Shown here piece by piece: positions 8,745-17,226 of a stretch of 64,000 bases of DNA. A program made the position numbers and the translations under genes. Within the stretch, counting starts at the first letter, position 1. Every line of letters starts with the position of its first letter. The stretch covers positions 17,864 to 81,863 of the forward strand of contig JANQKV010000072.1 in NCBI GenBank assembly GCA_028280945.1. Reading direction: 5' to 3'. The notes under the pieces are model-generated. The model worked only from the letters and a program-made list of their open reading frames with translations, did not search any database and was not told the origin of the DNA. The stretch is from Opitutaceae bacterium (lineage in GTDB: Bacteria; Verrucomicrobiota; Verrucomicrobiia; Opitutales; Opitutaceae).

Positions 8745-8924
8745 CCGGAATGAAAGGGCGCGGAGCCTACGGTGGTGGTGGGGCGAGTCAAGGACCGTAG
8801 GCGCCTAAATTCAGGGTGGCCGGAGCGGCCTGATGGGGGTGGTTCAACGCTGATAAATCCGAGGTTAAGAGGGAGTTGACTCCGAGTCTGGCGTTGAGCA
8901 CCTGAGTGGCTAAAACCTTGCCGC

Positions 8925-9560
8925 ATGTCGCATAATCTTTGGCTCGAATTTGGTGCGGTGGCATTGGCGCATGGTCTGGCTGTCGCGAGTCCGGGGCCGG
9001 ATTTTGCCCTGATGGTGCGGCAGAGCCTGCGCCACGGACGAGCTACCGCGATCCGGACCGCAATTGGCATCGGCTGCGGCATTACCGTGCATGTTGCCCT
9101 CGCGCTCCTCGGCCTCACCTTGTTGATCCGAAACTCTCCGACGGCGTTTGCCGTGCTGAAGGTTTGCGGAGGGGCTTATCTGATTTGGCTTGGTTGGCTG
9201 GCGTTGCGCTCCGGCGGGTCCAGTGAGCTGACCCCGGAGCCGGAAGTTCGCGGGAAAAGTGCCCAACGAGGATCCTGGCGACGGGGTTTTTTGACCAATG
9301 TGCTCAATCCCAAGGCGGCCCTGTTCTTTGTGACGCTTTATACCGTCCTGGTCAGCCCTGAGACCCCGCGCTCGGTGCAGGCGGGCTACGGCCTGTGGAT
9401 GGTCGTTTGGACGGCGGCCTGGTTCTCGTTGGTGGCGGTATTGTTCACCCAGGCTGCGTTGCGGCAGTCCTACCTGCGCGCCAGCAAGTGGATTGATCGC
9501 GCGCTCGGTTTGGTCTTTTGGGGTTTTGCGGTGAACCTGTTTTTCGCGAAGCTTGGCTGA
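8925..9560 (+). CDS. LysE/RhtB family amino-acid exporter
   Basis: A 211-residue integral membrane protein with about six hydrophobic segments. The family signature is near the N-terminus: A-S-P-G-P-D-F, then RQSLRHGRATAIRTAIGIG, which matches the Pro-Gly-Pro and small-residue helix of LysE/RhtB exporters. G-G-A-Y-L-I-W-L-G and FLTNVLNPKAALFF follow at the expected spacing. Such proteins expel amino acids or homoserine lactone-like compounds using the proton gradient. The substrate cannot be predicted. It is transcribed alone, divergently from ileS with 180 bp between, and converges on the DJ-1/PfpI gene with a 7-bp gap. Confidence 0.9.
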   Translation: MSHNLWLEFGAVALAHGLAVASPGPDFALMVRQSLRHGRATAIRTAIGIGCGITVHVALALLGLTLLIRNSPTAFAVLKVCGGAYLIWLGWLALRSGGSSELTPEPEVRGKSAQRGSWRRGFLTNVLNPKAALFFVTLYTVLVSPETPRSVQAGYGLWMVVWTAAWFSLVAVLFTQAALRQSYLRASKWIDRALGLVFWGFAVNLFFAKLG

Positions 9561-9567
9561 GGGCGAA

Positions 9568-10173
9568 TCAGTCGATGGCAAACGGATCGTGGTCGGCGTC
9601 TTCGTTCCAAACATATTCCGCCTGCTCGGCCGCGAAAAGAGCGGTGGGGCGGTCGAAGACTTCGGCGATGAGGGCGAGGGCCATGTCCATCCCGGCGGAA
9701 ACCCCGGAGGCGGTGTAGATGTTGCCATCGCGCACCCAGCGGGCTCGCTTCAGCCACGTCGTTTTCGGCCCGTGTCGGACCGGGAAATCAAAGGCGATCT
9801 TGTTGGTCGTGGCTTGCCGGCCGTCCAGCAGTCCCGCCTTTGCCAGCAGGGCGGCTCCGGTGCAGATGCTGGCGGTGAATGACGTGGTGGCATGAAGCCG
9901 TCGCAGGTGCTCAAGGAAAACGTTGTCGTCCATCAACGCCCGTGTTCCCACCCCGCCCGGGACCAGCAGCACGTCGACATGCTTGGTGGCCGACAGGGTT
10001 TGCTCGATGACCGCAGAGGGACCTTGTGCGCTGATGACCGGCCCCACATCGGATCCGAGCATGACGATCTCCACCCGGTCCGGCAGCATGCCAAACAACT
10101 CCAAAGGTCCGAAAATATCGAGCAGCTCAAATCGCGGAAACAGCAGTCCGCCTACGGTGAGTTTTTCGGCCAT
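9568..10173 (-). CDS. DJ-1/PfpI family protein
   Basis: A 201-residue class I glutamine-amidotransferase-like protein. The nucleophile elbow is S-I-C-T-G-A-A-L-L-A with Cys near residue 103. An upstream acidic segment, LLDIFGPLELFG, matches the Glu-containing helix of the isonitrile hydratase/ThiJ subgroup, and LLVPGGVGTRAL forms the strand-turn before it. The C-terminal T-A-S-G-V-S-A-G-M-D-M-A-L segment is also typical of the isonitrile hydratase and AraC-fused subgroup. There is no fused DNA-binding domain. Possible activities include isonitrile hydratase or glyoxalase III-like chemistry, but the substrate is not determined. Confidence 0.88.
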   Translation of the reverse strand: MAEKLTVGGLLFPRFELLDIFGPLELFGMLPDRVEIVMLGSDVGPVISAQGPSAVIEQTLSATKHVDVLLVPGGVGTRALMDDNVFLEHLRRLHATTSFTASICTGAALLAKAGLLDGRQATTNKIAFDFPVRHGPKTTWLKRARWVRDGNIYTASGVSAGMDMALALIAEVFDRPTALFAAEQAEYVWNEDADHDPFAID

Positions 10174-10194
10174 TTTACGGAAATGTGCCGCGAC

Positions 10195-10773
10195 TTAGCC
10201 GACGGGAAATGGCGGACGCGTGGCGTTGGCCCAATACGAATTGTCGTCCACCCATTTCACCGCGTGGCGGTAAAGCGCAGCCGTGATCATCGGAAACACA
10301 CCCAGGAGTCCGAGCGGATTGAAATATGCCAGCCCCAATGAAACGACTCCGAGAATGACCGATAGCCACATGTAGCGTAGTGCGGTCTTGCGTGTACTGA
10401 CGCCCCACAAGGTCCAAAACACAATCCGGGGCATGTTGGCCGGTCGCGTCACAAACAACTTGTCCCGCATGCTTTGGCCGGTGTAGGCCGCAAGGGGCAG
10501 CGACATCAGGACCGCAAACCACACGTAAAGGGAATTCATCCGAGCACGCTCCGCCGCCATCTTTTCGCCCATCTCAACCAAGGTAATGTAGCGGTTGATG
10601 TTGTCGTGGGCAGACTTGAGATCGGTCGTATAAAGCACGGCTTCGCGCATCCGATCAAAGCTTCCGGGGGCAAACTGCGTGGAGCGCACCAATGAGTTGG
10701 AGTAGATCAAAAAGCTGAACGATCCCACCACGAAAATCAGGTAGATAACCAGCAGGGGTTTTTGGATGTTCAT
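10195..10773 (-). CDS. Uncharacterised membrane protein, paralogue A of a tandem pair
   Basis: A 192-residue protein with a membrane segment at residues 7-25, a roughly 70-residue soluble loop, then a conserved half: GQSMRDKLFVTRP, NMPRIVFWTLWGVSTR, RYMWLSVIL, two hydrophobic segments, WVDDNSYWAN and PPFPVG at the end. I do not recognise the family. The protein encoded next upstream (10873-11454) has the same layout and about two-thirds identity over the second half, so this is a tandem duplication. Both lie downstream of mnmA on the same strand. The Arg/Lys-rich segment between membrane helices suggests a cytoplasmic loop. No function can be assigned. Confidence 0.75.
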   Translation of the reverse strand: MNIQKPLLVIYLIFVVGSFSFLIYSNSLVRSTQFAPGSFDRMREAVLYTTDLKSAHDNINRYITLVEMGEKMAAERARMNSLYVWFAVLMSLPLAAYTGQSMRDKLFVTRPANMPRIVFWTLWGVSTRKTALRYMWLSVILGVVSLGLAYFNPLGLLGVFPMITAALYRHAVKWVDDNSYWANATRPPFPVG

Positions 10774-10872
10774 AACGAACAGGGATAAGGAGAGTGAGTG
10801 GCGATGAACTCAGCCAAGCGTTTTGCGGCCGAAGTGCAAAGTCCGATTGTGCAGTCGATTGGTGGGCCGCCC

Positions 10873-11454
10873 TCAACGACCGAAGGGAAAAGGAGCCATG
10901 GTCTGGTTCGCCCAGTAGGCGTTTTTGTCCACCCACTCGATGGCGTTTTGGTAGAGGTAGGCGGTGACGAGGGAAAACAGTCCCAAGAACCCGATCGGAG
11001 TAACCAGTGCCACCGCACTCGAGCAAAGGGCGAGGATGACGGAAAGCCACATGTAGCGCACCGCCATGCGCCGGGTGGACACGCCAAACAAGGTCCAATA
11101 AACAATCCGGGGCATGTTCACCGGTCGGGTGACGAAGAGCTTGTCGCGCATGCTTTGGCCTGCATAGGCGGCCAATGGCAGCGTCGCCAGCAGGGCAAAA
11201 ACCAGATAGGTGTGCAGCAATCGGGCTGATGCAACGGTGTGGGTTTCACGTCGTTCCAAGGTGTCGACCACTTCCACCGTCAGGCGGTTGAGGTCCTCCA
11301 CGTCACTGGTCGACTGAATCTGCTGTTGCCAGTCGGCCACGAGTTCCGGTTCGAGCCGTTGATTGTTCTGTGACTGAATTTCGAAGGCCCAGTAGCTGAG
11401 CGAGAGCGCGACGAACATCGCGTAGCCTAGCAACAACAGGTATTGGGTCTTCAC
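10873..11454 (-). CDS. Uncharacterised membrane protein, paralogue B of a tandem pair
   Basis: Start chosen at the GTG at 11454, giving 193 residues beginning VKTQYLLLLGYAMFVALS. This aligns with the start of its neighbour, whereas the longest reading frame would add 59 unrelated residues and run into the mnmA gene. The second half repeats the conserved blocks of paralogue A: GQSMRDKLFVTRP, NMPRIVYWTLFGVSTR, RYMWLSVILA, WVDKNAYWAN and APFPFGR. The N-terminal soluble loop (residues about 25-100) is the divergent part. The pair may form a heteromeric membrane complex, which is only inferred from duplication. It lies 88 bp downstream of mnmA. Confidence 0.75.
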   Translation of the reverse strand: MKTQYLLLLGYAMFVALSLSYWAFEIQSQNNQRLEPELVADWQQQIQSTSDVEDLNRLTVEVVDTLERRETHTVASARLLHTYLVFALLATLPLAAYAGQSMRDKLFVTRPVNMPRIVYWTLFGVSTRRMAVRYMWLSVILALCSSAVALVTPIGFLGLFSLVTAYLYQNAIEWVDKNAYWANQTMAPFPFGR

Positions 11455-11542
11455 GATGCGAGTCGAATGGTCTGCTGCTCGATGCGCAAGTTTCGCGTGG
11501 AGCGTTGCAGTTCGACTGTTCGGATGGTTTCGTGCGTTGGCC

Positions 11543-12640
11543 CTACAGGTAGACTCCCCCGCCCAATAGCCGGGGACCGTCGTAGATAGCCAGGATTTGG
11601 CCGGTGGCCAAGCCGCGTTGCGATTGGTCAAACTCGACCAAGGCCGATGCAGGATCGCCGGGATCGGGGGTCAATGTCAGCGAAACCCGCGGATCGCGGT
11701 AACGCACCTTGCCCTCCAGTGCGACCCCTGTGGCTGGCGGGTTGGGGGTGTTCCAGCGCAGCGAATGGATTTTGACCCGGGTCGTGAAGAGACCGGGCGC
11801 ATCCGGTCCGTCGAACGCGACCAACAATGCGCGGTCTTCCGCCCGTTTGCCGACCACCACGTAGGCTTTCCCATCGGTGTTCGATGGGATGCCGATGCCT
11901 TTGCGTTGGCCGAGGGTGTAATAGTGCAGGCCGGCATGTTCGCCCAATGTGACCCCGTCGGCGGCGCGCACGATCGGCCCCGGCGCATCAGGAACGTAAG
12001 TACGCAGAAAATCGGCCATCTTGATCTTGCCGATGAAGCAGATGCCTTGGCTGTCTTTCTTGGCCGCGTTGGGCAATCCAACTTGGGTCGCGATCCGCCG
12101 CAGATCAGGTTTGGTCAGATGCCCGGTCGGAAAACGGGCGGCCGCCAACTGGGCCTGATCAAGCAGGGCCAGGAAATAGGTCTGGTCCTTGTTGGGATCC
12201 GCGCCTTCGTGCATTTCCCAGCTCGTGGGATCGTCGGCGAGCGGCCGGCGCTGGGCATAGTGCCCGGTGGCGACGGCGTCGAATCCATGATCACGGGCCC
12301 AGGCCAGGAACACGCCAAACTTGATGTCGCGATTGCACATCACATCCGGATTGGGCGTGTGGCCGCGTTTGTATCCGTCCAATAGATACGATACCACGCG
12401 TTCCCGGTATTCAGTCATGAGGTTCACCACGCGGAAGGGAAGGTCCAGGTGCCCGGCCACGGCGCGGGCGTCCTCGATGTCCTGCTGCCACGGACAGTCG
12501 CCGATGATGTTGTCCTCGTTGATCCAGTTTTTCATGTAGGCCGCCTCGACCTGCATGCCTTGCTCACGCAGTTGCCAGGCGGCGACGGCGCTGTCGACGC
12601 CACCGGACAGGGCAACGAGGACGCGTTCAGGTGAACTCAT
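11543..12640 (-). CDS. mnmA: tRNA-specific 2-thiouridylase MnmA
   Basis: MnmA thiolates U34 of tRNA-Lys, -Glu and -Gln using ATP and sulfur from a relay. The 365-residue protein begins with the PP-loop SGGVDSAVAAW (residues about 11-21), then NPDVMCNRDIKFG with the first catalytic Cys, ATGHYAQ, and SQGICFIGKI with the second catalytic Cys. The C-terminal beta-barrel starts near VVGKRAEDRALLV. All landmarks and the length are normal. It is followed by the two unknown membrane paralogues. No upstream partner gene is seen within 37 bp of the start. Confidence 0.96.
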   Translation of the reverse strand: MSSPERVLVALSGGVDSAVAAWQLREQGMQVEAAYMKNWINEDNIIGDCPWQQDIEDARAVAGHLDLPFRVVNLMTEYRERVVSYLLDGYKRGHTPNPDVMCNRDIKFGVFLAWARDHGFDAVATGHYAQRRPLADDPTSWEMHEGADPNKDQTYFLALLDQAQLAAARFPTGHLTKPDLRRIATQVGLPNAAKKDSQGICFIGKIKMADFLRTYVPDAPGPIVRAADGVTLGEHAGLHYYTLGQRKGIGIPSNTDGKAYVVVGKRAEDRALLVAFDGPDAPGLFTTRVKIHSLRWNTPNPPATGVALEGKVRYRDPRVSLTLTPDPGDPASALVEFDQSQRGLATGQILAIYDGPRLLGGGVYL

Positions 12641-12677
12641 GCGGGAAGCGGTGAGGAGGAATGAAAAGTCTCCGGCA

Positions 12678-12944
12678 TCAGAGTCGGGCGGCCCTCTCGC
12701 GGGCAGTCGCCACGATTTGTTCGATCAGTTTCATTTGTTGCGGAGAGATCAAACGGCGGGGCACCCGACGTTCGGCGTCGGCCAGTAAGCGATCAAAATC
12801 TTCGGTGGAGGGTTGGTGGGGCTCCCATCGGGTGTGGTGACCCTGGTGCCGGGTGAAGGTCAGCACGTTGCCGTGGATTTTGGCCTTCACCTGGTACTTC
12901 CCTTCCTCGGGGTCGCGATTCCACCAATTGAATTCCTTTGTCAT
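12678..12944 (-). CDS. Small conserved-looking hypothetical protein
   Basis: An 88-residue protein beginning MTKEFNWWNRDPEEG. The first half reads as a small beta structure (YQVKAKIHGNVLTFTRHQGHHTRWEPHQPS) and the second half is helical with many Arg residues. I do not recognise a family. Its ATG overlaps the stop of the upstream phosphoesterase gene by 4 bp (12941-12944), so it is translationally coupled to that gene and is very likely real. A nucleic-acid or protein-binding role would fit the charge, but that is conjecture. Confidence 0.65.
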   Translation of the reverse strand: MTKEFNWWNRDPEEGKYQVKAKIHGNVLTFTRHQGHHTRWEPHQPSTEDFDRLLADAERRVPRRLISPQQMKLIEQIVATARERAARL

Positions 12945-13768
12945 TGCGTCAGAGGTTCACGGTTTGGGTGAGGCTCGGCCAGTGGAATCTCGGCCAGCAC
13001 TTTTCCGGCATGCCAGGCTCCCGCTTTTGCGTGGATGCGACGGACGACGACGTTGTCATCTGACATCTCCACGGTCGCTGCACCGAGTGGACCGGTAAAC
13101 GCGCCGGTATTGATGATCGTCAGGTCATCCCGCCGCCAAACTCGCGGAAAGTGAATATGGCCGGTGGTAATGACTCGAGCCTGCGGTTGCCATTGTCGGG
13201 AGGCCCTGGCGATGCGGGTGGCGAAGGTCGCCCACGAATGCACCATGGCCCACGGCTGGCGTGGTGGAAAAAACTCCGTCCTGAGCCGCCTGAGCCGATG
13301 CAACAGATCCACCCGTTTGGGATCACATTCACGACGGAATCCGATGCAGGCATCCCGCAGGCACGCCATGCGCCCGTCGAATGATTCGAAGTCCCGTTCG
13401 GGATGCCGGCGGCGAGCGGCTTCGACTCGGGCCACCATTTTGGATCGAACGCGGCTCCATGGCACGACATCGGGAAAAATAACGTCGCCATGGAAAGCCC
13501 ACAGTCGACCGTTTGCGGCCGTGGCGGCATGATCAGATGAAATGTCGGGATCGTGGTTTCCCGTGATAAACCGTACTCGAGGCACACGGTTGGTGAAGAA
13601 CCGGGTCACCTCGGCCGTTTCCTCTACCGTCATGCCGGACTGATTGTCGCACGTGTCTCCGTTGAGCCACAGCTCCTTCACCCCTGCCAGCAGCGGATCG
13701 AGATCCTCCAGCTGCTTGAGCTTGGAGGATGCATCGCGGAAATGCAGGTCTGACAGGATGCGCAACAT
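12941..13768 (-). CDS. Calcineurin-like metallophosphoesterase
   Basis: The ATG at 13768 gives 275 residues starting MLRILSDLHFRD, where the first metal motif D-x-H appears at once; an upstream start would add 70 residues without similarity. Later motifs are in order: NGDTCDN (G-D), ITGNHDPD (G-N-H-D), FHGDVIF, and VITTGHIHFPR (G-H-x-H) followed by INTGAF. This is the complete di-metal set of calcineurin-like phosphoesterases. The subgroup resembles UDP-2,3-diacylglucosamine hydrolase-like and related phosphoesterases, but the substrate is not clear. It is the first gene of a two-gene unit with the small protein downstream. Confidence 0.88.
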   Translation of the reverse strand: MLRILSDLHFRDASSKLKQLEDLDPLLAGVKELWLNGDTCDNQSGMTVEETAEVTRFFTNRVPRVRFITGNHDPDISSDHAATAANGRLWAFHGDVIFPDVVPWSRVRSKMVARVEAARRRHPERDFESFDGRMACLRDACIGFRRECDPKRVDLLHRLRRLRTEFFPPRQPWAMVHSWATFATRIARASRQWQPQARVITTGHIHFPRVWRRDDLTIINTGAFTGPLGAATVEMSDDNVVVRRIHAKAGAWHAGKVLAEIPLAEPHPNREPLTQ

Positions 13769-13865
13769 GGGAGGAATCAGCGGCCAATGAGTCAGTTGCG
13801 CCCTCGTGCGCCAACCTTTAAGCAACAGGCTTGTGGCGACCTGCGGGATTCGCTGGGGTGAGGCA

Positions 13866-14669
13866 ATGCAGCTTTTGGCCCGCGCAGGTTTGGTGATTGC
13901 TTTACTGGTTGGTTCGCTGTCGACGGTGTCGGCCGACGACATCGCGGCGGACATTGCGCGAATACATATTGAGGCCATCGGTGGGATGGAACGGGTGAAA
14001 CGGCTGCACAGTTTCCGGGCGGCCGGACAATCGCGGGTGGGGGACGTTGCGTTGGATTTTCAAATGTGGGCGGCTCGCCCCAGTTTCATTCGCATCGAGG
14101 TCCAGACGGGGCGGCAGATGCTCATTCAAGGTTGGAACGGCGAGGAAGAACCATGGATTCGGGGCGGCCCGAGCGGTCCGGTGCAACCGATGCCCGCCAA
14201 CGTGCGGGAACGTTTCAAATCGGAATCGGACTTCGACTCCCCGCTGTTTCAGCCCATGGAGCGCGGCTTTTCTTTGGAATACGCCGGCGAAGGTGAAGTG
14301 AACTCGCGCCCGGTGGTAAAGCTGCTCGCCACCCGCAACCTCACGGACCAGTCCACGCTCCATCTGGCGGCCGACACCTACTTCATTGTGCGGCAGGACA
14401 AGTTTCGTATCAACCCGGATGGCAGCCGGGTGGACACGCGCACGTTTTACGATGATTTTCGGCCCATCTTGGGGGTGATTTTGCCTCATCGCATTTTGGT
14501 GTATGAAAATGACCAGCTGATGAGTGACGTGGTTTTGAATTGGATGGAACCCAATCCCCCGGTCGAAGAAGGTTGGTTTGATTCTCCGGTGGCGGAGCCC
14601 GCGGTGCCGGGGGATTTGAAGGCTCCGGCTGCCAGTTCAGCGGAATCCATCAACGAATTGGTGGAATAG
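13866..14669 (+). CDS. Exported LolA-like (outer-membrane lipoprotein-sorting-like) protein
   Basis: From the ATG at 13866 the 267-residue product has a signal peptide (MQLLARAGLVIALLVGSLSTVSA). The mature part starts IAADIARIHIEAIGGMERVKRLHSFRA, typical of the LolA/LolB-fold family in which a helix is followed by beta strands such as LDFQMWAARPSFIRIEVQ. Strand repeats R-P-V-V-K-L-L, D-T-Y-F-I-V-R-Q-D and P-H-R-I-L-V-Y complete an unclosed barrel pattern. It may bind a lipid or lipoprotein in the periplasm. It lacks other lol genes beside it, so true LolA function is unlikely. The C-terminus ends in a short Ala/Ser-rich tail. Confidence 0.7.
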   Translation: MQLLARAGLVIALLVGSLSTVSADDIAADIARIHIEAIGGMERVKRLHSFRAAGQSRVGDVALDFQMWAARPSFIRIEVQTGRQMLIQGWNGEEEPWIRGGPSGPVQPMPANVRERFKSESDFDSPLFQPMERGFSLEYAGEGEVNSRPVVKLLATRNLTDQSTLHLAADTYFIVRQDKFRINPDGSRVDTRTFYDDFRPILGVILPHRILVYENDQLMSDVVLNWMEPNPPVEEGWFDSPVAEPAVPGDLKAPAASSAESINELVE

Positions 14670-14736
14670 CGGGAGCCCGTCGATTGCGGTGGAATCCGAC
14701 CTTGCTCTTGGGGGGCGGGTTTCGAACCCTGCAGGT

Positions 14737-15228
14737 ATGGCTCTCTGGGGAAACACGACCGCCCTTTGCGAACAACTTATTGCCACTCCGCGATTTGGGA
14801 TGGCCCTCGATTATTTGGAGCGGGTGTTTACGGTCGGCACGAAGGAAAACCAACGTGTCCTGGCGGTGCCGGTCGGGGAGATGGACCGTATTGATTTGGG
14901 CGAAGGAGTATTTGCGCTCGAACAGGCCTATGTGGGGAAGGCAGTCGAGGCGGGACGCTGGGAGGCACACGATCGCCACATCGATCTGCAGGCCATCGTG
15001 GCGGGTCTGGAGAAAATGGAAGTGTGTCCGCGGGCGCAACTGACGGTCGAAGAGGATCGCCTGACCAAGGACGACGTTTGTTTCCTCACCGACGCGGGCG
15101 AACGCTCCACGTGGACGGTGCAGGCGGGCGAGATCGCCGTGTTTTTCCCCCGTGACGCTCACAAGCCGTCTCTTGCCGCCGGGGAGCCGGTGGTGATCCG
15201 GAAGACCTGTGTGAAGGTGGAGGTTTGA
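14737..15228 (+). CDS. YhcH/YjgK/YiaL family protein (DUF386)
   Basis: The start at 14737 gives 163 residues; the preceding in-frame residues have no family resemblance. The cupin-like fold is marked by EAHDRHIDLQAIVAG, whose His residues and Glu/Asp bind metal, and by A-G-E-I-A-V-F-F-P-R-D-A-H-K-P near the C-terminus, both hallmark segments of the YhcH/YiaL family. Members are associated with sialic acid or unusual sugar acid catabolism and may be sugar epimerases or anomerases. There are no sialic-acid genes in view. The gene converges on the Hsp20 gene with a 7-bp gap. Confidence 0.88.
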   Translation: MALWGNTTALCEQLIATPRFGMALDYLERVFTVGTKENQRVLAVPVGEMDRIDLGEGVFALEQAYVGKAVEAGRWEAHDRHIDLQAIVAGLEKMEVCPRAQLTVEEDRLTKDDVCFLTDAGERSTWTVQAGEIAVFFPRDAHKPSLAAGEPVVIRKTCVKVEV

Positions 15229-15235
15229 GCAACGC

Positions 15236-15646
15236 CTAGGCGGCCGAGGCGCGAACGGCGCCCCGCAGTGTATCCGAGTTTTGATTACGATGCGCAGGCA
15301 GGTCGATGGTAAGGATGCCGTCCTCAAGCTTTGCGGCCAGCTGGTTGAAATCCCAGCTGCGGCCGAGCCGCAGGTTCAACTGGTAATTGCGCTGGGCGGA
15401 CTCGAGGTGGAGCGTGCGCCAGTTTGAGCGCAGGACCTGGGACTTGGTGGCATTGACGGTAAGGTCGCCACCCCGCGTTGTGATTTCGATGCCGGAGGAC
15501 TGCACGCCCGGGACCCATACCGTGATGCGAAGGGCGTCAGGCTGAGGTTGGGTGTCGAAGTGAGGCGTGAGAAAAGAGCTGCTCGGAGGGTTGGTCGCGA
15601 TGGAGGATTGGGCGCGACGGGAGGAGGAAATTTGAGTGGTATTCAT
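15236..15646 (-). CDS. Hsp20/alpha-crystallin-type small heat-shock protein
   Basis: A 136-residue protein with a Ser-rich, disordered N-terminal arm (1-35) and an alpha-crystallin-like sandwich from about 36 to 120: LRITVWVPGVQSSGIEITTRGGDLTV, then a charged strand pair and LEDGILTIDLP near 110-120, the conserved G-I-L-T-I-x-L strand. Small heat-shock proteins are ATP-independent holdases. The usual C-terminal I-x-I/V tail is not evident; the C-terminus is an Ala/Arg stretch. No CIRCE or ROSE element was recognised upstream, though the 5' region is 300 bp long. Confidence 0.8.
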   Translation of the reverse strand: MNTTQISSSRRAQSSIATNPPSSSFLTPHFDTQPQPDALRITVWVPGVQSSGIEITTRGGDLTVNATKSQVLRSNWRTLHLESAQRNYQLNLRLGRSWDFNQLAAKLEDGILTIDLPAHRNQNSDTLRGAVRASAA

Positions 15647-15981
15647 GACAAGCAGAGGAGGACGGAGACGGAGGATCCCGAGAGACCGGAAGCGGGCTTT
15701 CGCGAGGGTTAAACGGGATCCGTTGAGACGGAGAGTTTAAGCCTGAAAGCCCGCGCTCGGTTGGTGTTTCTGCCAACGTCGCACGGAGACCTGCTCATTC
15801 TGCGCGTGCTCCTGACCGGCGTTCGCGAAGAGGACGAACGATGCGGCGGAGCAGGGCTGATGTTGAGAGCGGGTCATATTGCTTGGATATATACGGCAAG
15901 TGCATACGTCGTGCCAAGTGATCAGAATGTTTTTGAGGTGAAGATTGCGTGACGGCAATCCGCGCCCCAGCGTCCGGCCCC
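15647..15981. other. Intergenic region between divergent hsp20 and BASS transporter genes
   Basis: About 335 bp without a convincing gene. It should hold both divergent promoters. The stretch near 15880-15935 is relatively A/T-rich (TTGGATATATACGGCAAG, AGTGATCAGAATG), but no sigma-70 hexamer pair is clear enough to call. The reading frames here are short, run through both strands and lack coding character. Confidence 0.4.
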
Positions 15982-16932
15982 ATGTCGCTTCCCCGTCTTT
16001 TAAGTCAGCTCACCAGCGCCTTCCCCATCTGGGTGGTGGTGCTGTGTGCCTGGGCGTTGATCCAACCCTCCGCGTTCACGTGGTTCGCGCCCTGGATCAC
16101 TCCCGGTCTCGCGATCATCATGCTGGGCATGGGAGTCACCCTGACGTGGGAGGATTTCAAGGCGGTCCGCACGATGCCCAAGCCTGTTGCGATTGGGTTC
16201 GTCGGACAATACACCATCATGCCCCTGCTCGGCTGGTCGCTGGGCGTGGCATTCAACCTGCCCACGGAGTATGCGGTGGGTTTGGTTTTGGTTGCATGCT
16301 GTCCCGGCGGCACGGCGTCCAACGTCGTGACCTTCATTGCCCGGGCCGATGTCTGCCTTTCGGTGGTGATGACCGCCTGCTCCACCCTGGCGGCCATCGC
16401 GATGACCCCGTTGTTGACCGCGGCTTTGGTGGGGGAACGGGTCCCGGTTGATGCATTTGGATTGTTCAAGAGCACGGTCCAAGTGGTTCTGATTCCCGTG
16501 GCACTTGGCGTGGTCTTGAACCGGTTTTTTCCCCGGGCGGTGAAGCGGGTGTTGCCGGTGGCGCCCTTGGTCTCGGTCATTGTCATCGCGTTGATTTGTG
16601 CGTGTATCATTGGCCTGCGGGTCGACGAAGTGAAGGCGAGTGCCGGCAAACTCATTGTTGCCGTTGCGCTCCTGCATGTGGGTGGCTTCGCCTTGGGCTA
16701 CACACTGTCGCGATTGTTGAAACTGCCGTCGAAACGGGCTCGCACGGTTTCCATCGAAGTGGGCATGCAGAATTCCGGACTCGGGGTGGTGCTGGCCAAC
16801 AAGCACTTTGTAAACCCCGCCACCGGGGTGGCGTTGGCCGCGGTTCCATGCGCGATCTCCGCGGTGATGCATTCAATCATCGGCAGCATTTGTGCCGGCT
16901 ATTGGCGCTGGCGGAACGAGCAATCGAGGTGA
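15982..16932 (+). CDS. Bile acid:sodium symporter (BASS) family transporter
   Basis: A 316-residue membrane protein with nine to ten hydrophobic segments, using the ATG at 15982; a GTG at 15949 would add 11 residues. Family signatures include MLGMGVTLTWEDF at the end of the second helix, VACCPGGTASNVVTFIARAD, the discontinuous helix that binds sodium and substrate, and VSIEVGMQNSGLGVVLA near the C-terminal repeat. BASS proteins import organic acids such as pyruvate, pantoate or bile acids with Na+. The substrate here is unknown. A small hypothetical gene follows after 45 bp on the same strand. Confidence 0.92.
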   Translation: MSLPRLLSQLTSAFPIWVVVLCAWALIQPSAFTWFAPWITPGLAIIMLGMGVTLTWEDFKAVRTMPKPVAIGFVGQYTIMPLLGWSLGVAFNLPTEYAVGLVLVACCPGGTASNVVTFIARADVCLSVVMTACSTLAAIAMTPLLTAALVGERVPVDAFGLFKSTVQVVLIPVALGVVLNRFFPRAVKRVLPVAPLVSVIVIALICACIIGLRVDEVKASAGKLIVAVALLHVGGFALGYTLSRLLKLPSKRARTVSIEVGMQNSGLGVVLANKHFVNPATGVALAAVPCAISAVMHSIIGSICAGYWRWRNEQSR

Positions 16933-16977
16933 CCCTTTCGCGTTGCCCCGGCGCGGGGGCTGCCGGACAACTGCCGC

Positions 16978-17226
16978 ATGACGCCGCAAGAGCAGAATTT
17001 TGCCGACTACAAACGCGCTGAGGCCAAGGCCCTGGAAATCGTGTCCGCCATGAAGGCGACCAGTCCTAAGAAAGTGGACATCGAGCTCGCGCTGTTGGTG
17101 GCATTGTTCGAGTTGCACAAAGGCGCAACCGAACCCACCACAATTGGCAAGATCGTGCAGAGTCACCTCGAAACCCTGGTGCCCTACTATGTAAAGAAGA
17201 CCACTCCGAACAACGGCTCGGGTTAG
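16978..17226 (+). CDS. Small hypothetical protein
   Basis: An 82-residue, largely helical protein (MTPQEQNFADYKRAEAKALE, then VDIELALLVALFELHKGA and I-V-Q-S-H-L-E-T-L-V-P-Y-Y). No signal peptide, membrane segment or recognised motif. It follows the BASS transporter on the same strand and overlaps the 3' end of the convergent sulfatase gene by 4 bp. The amino-acid composition is that of a real soluble protein, so I keep it, but I do not recognise the family. Confidence 0.55.
   Translation: MTPQEQNFADYKRAEAKALEIVSAMKATSPKKVDIELALLVALFELHKGATEPTTIGKIVQSHLETLVPYYVKKTTPNNGSG

Noticed and set aside
15949..15981. GTG start for the BASS transporter
   Set aside because: The extra 11 residues are polar and Pro-rich; the ATG at 15982 sits closer to the first membrane helix.
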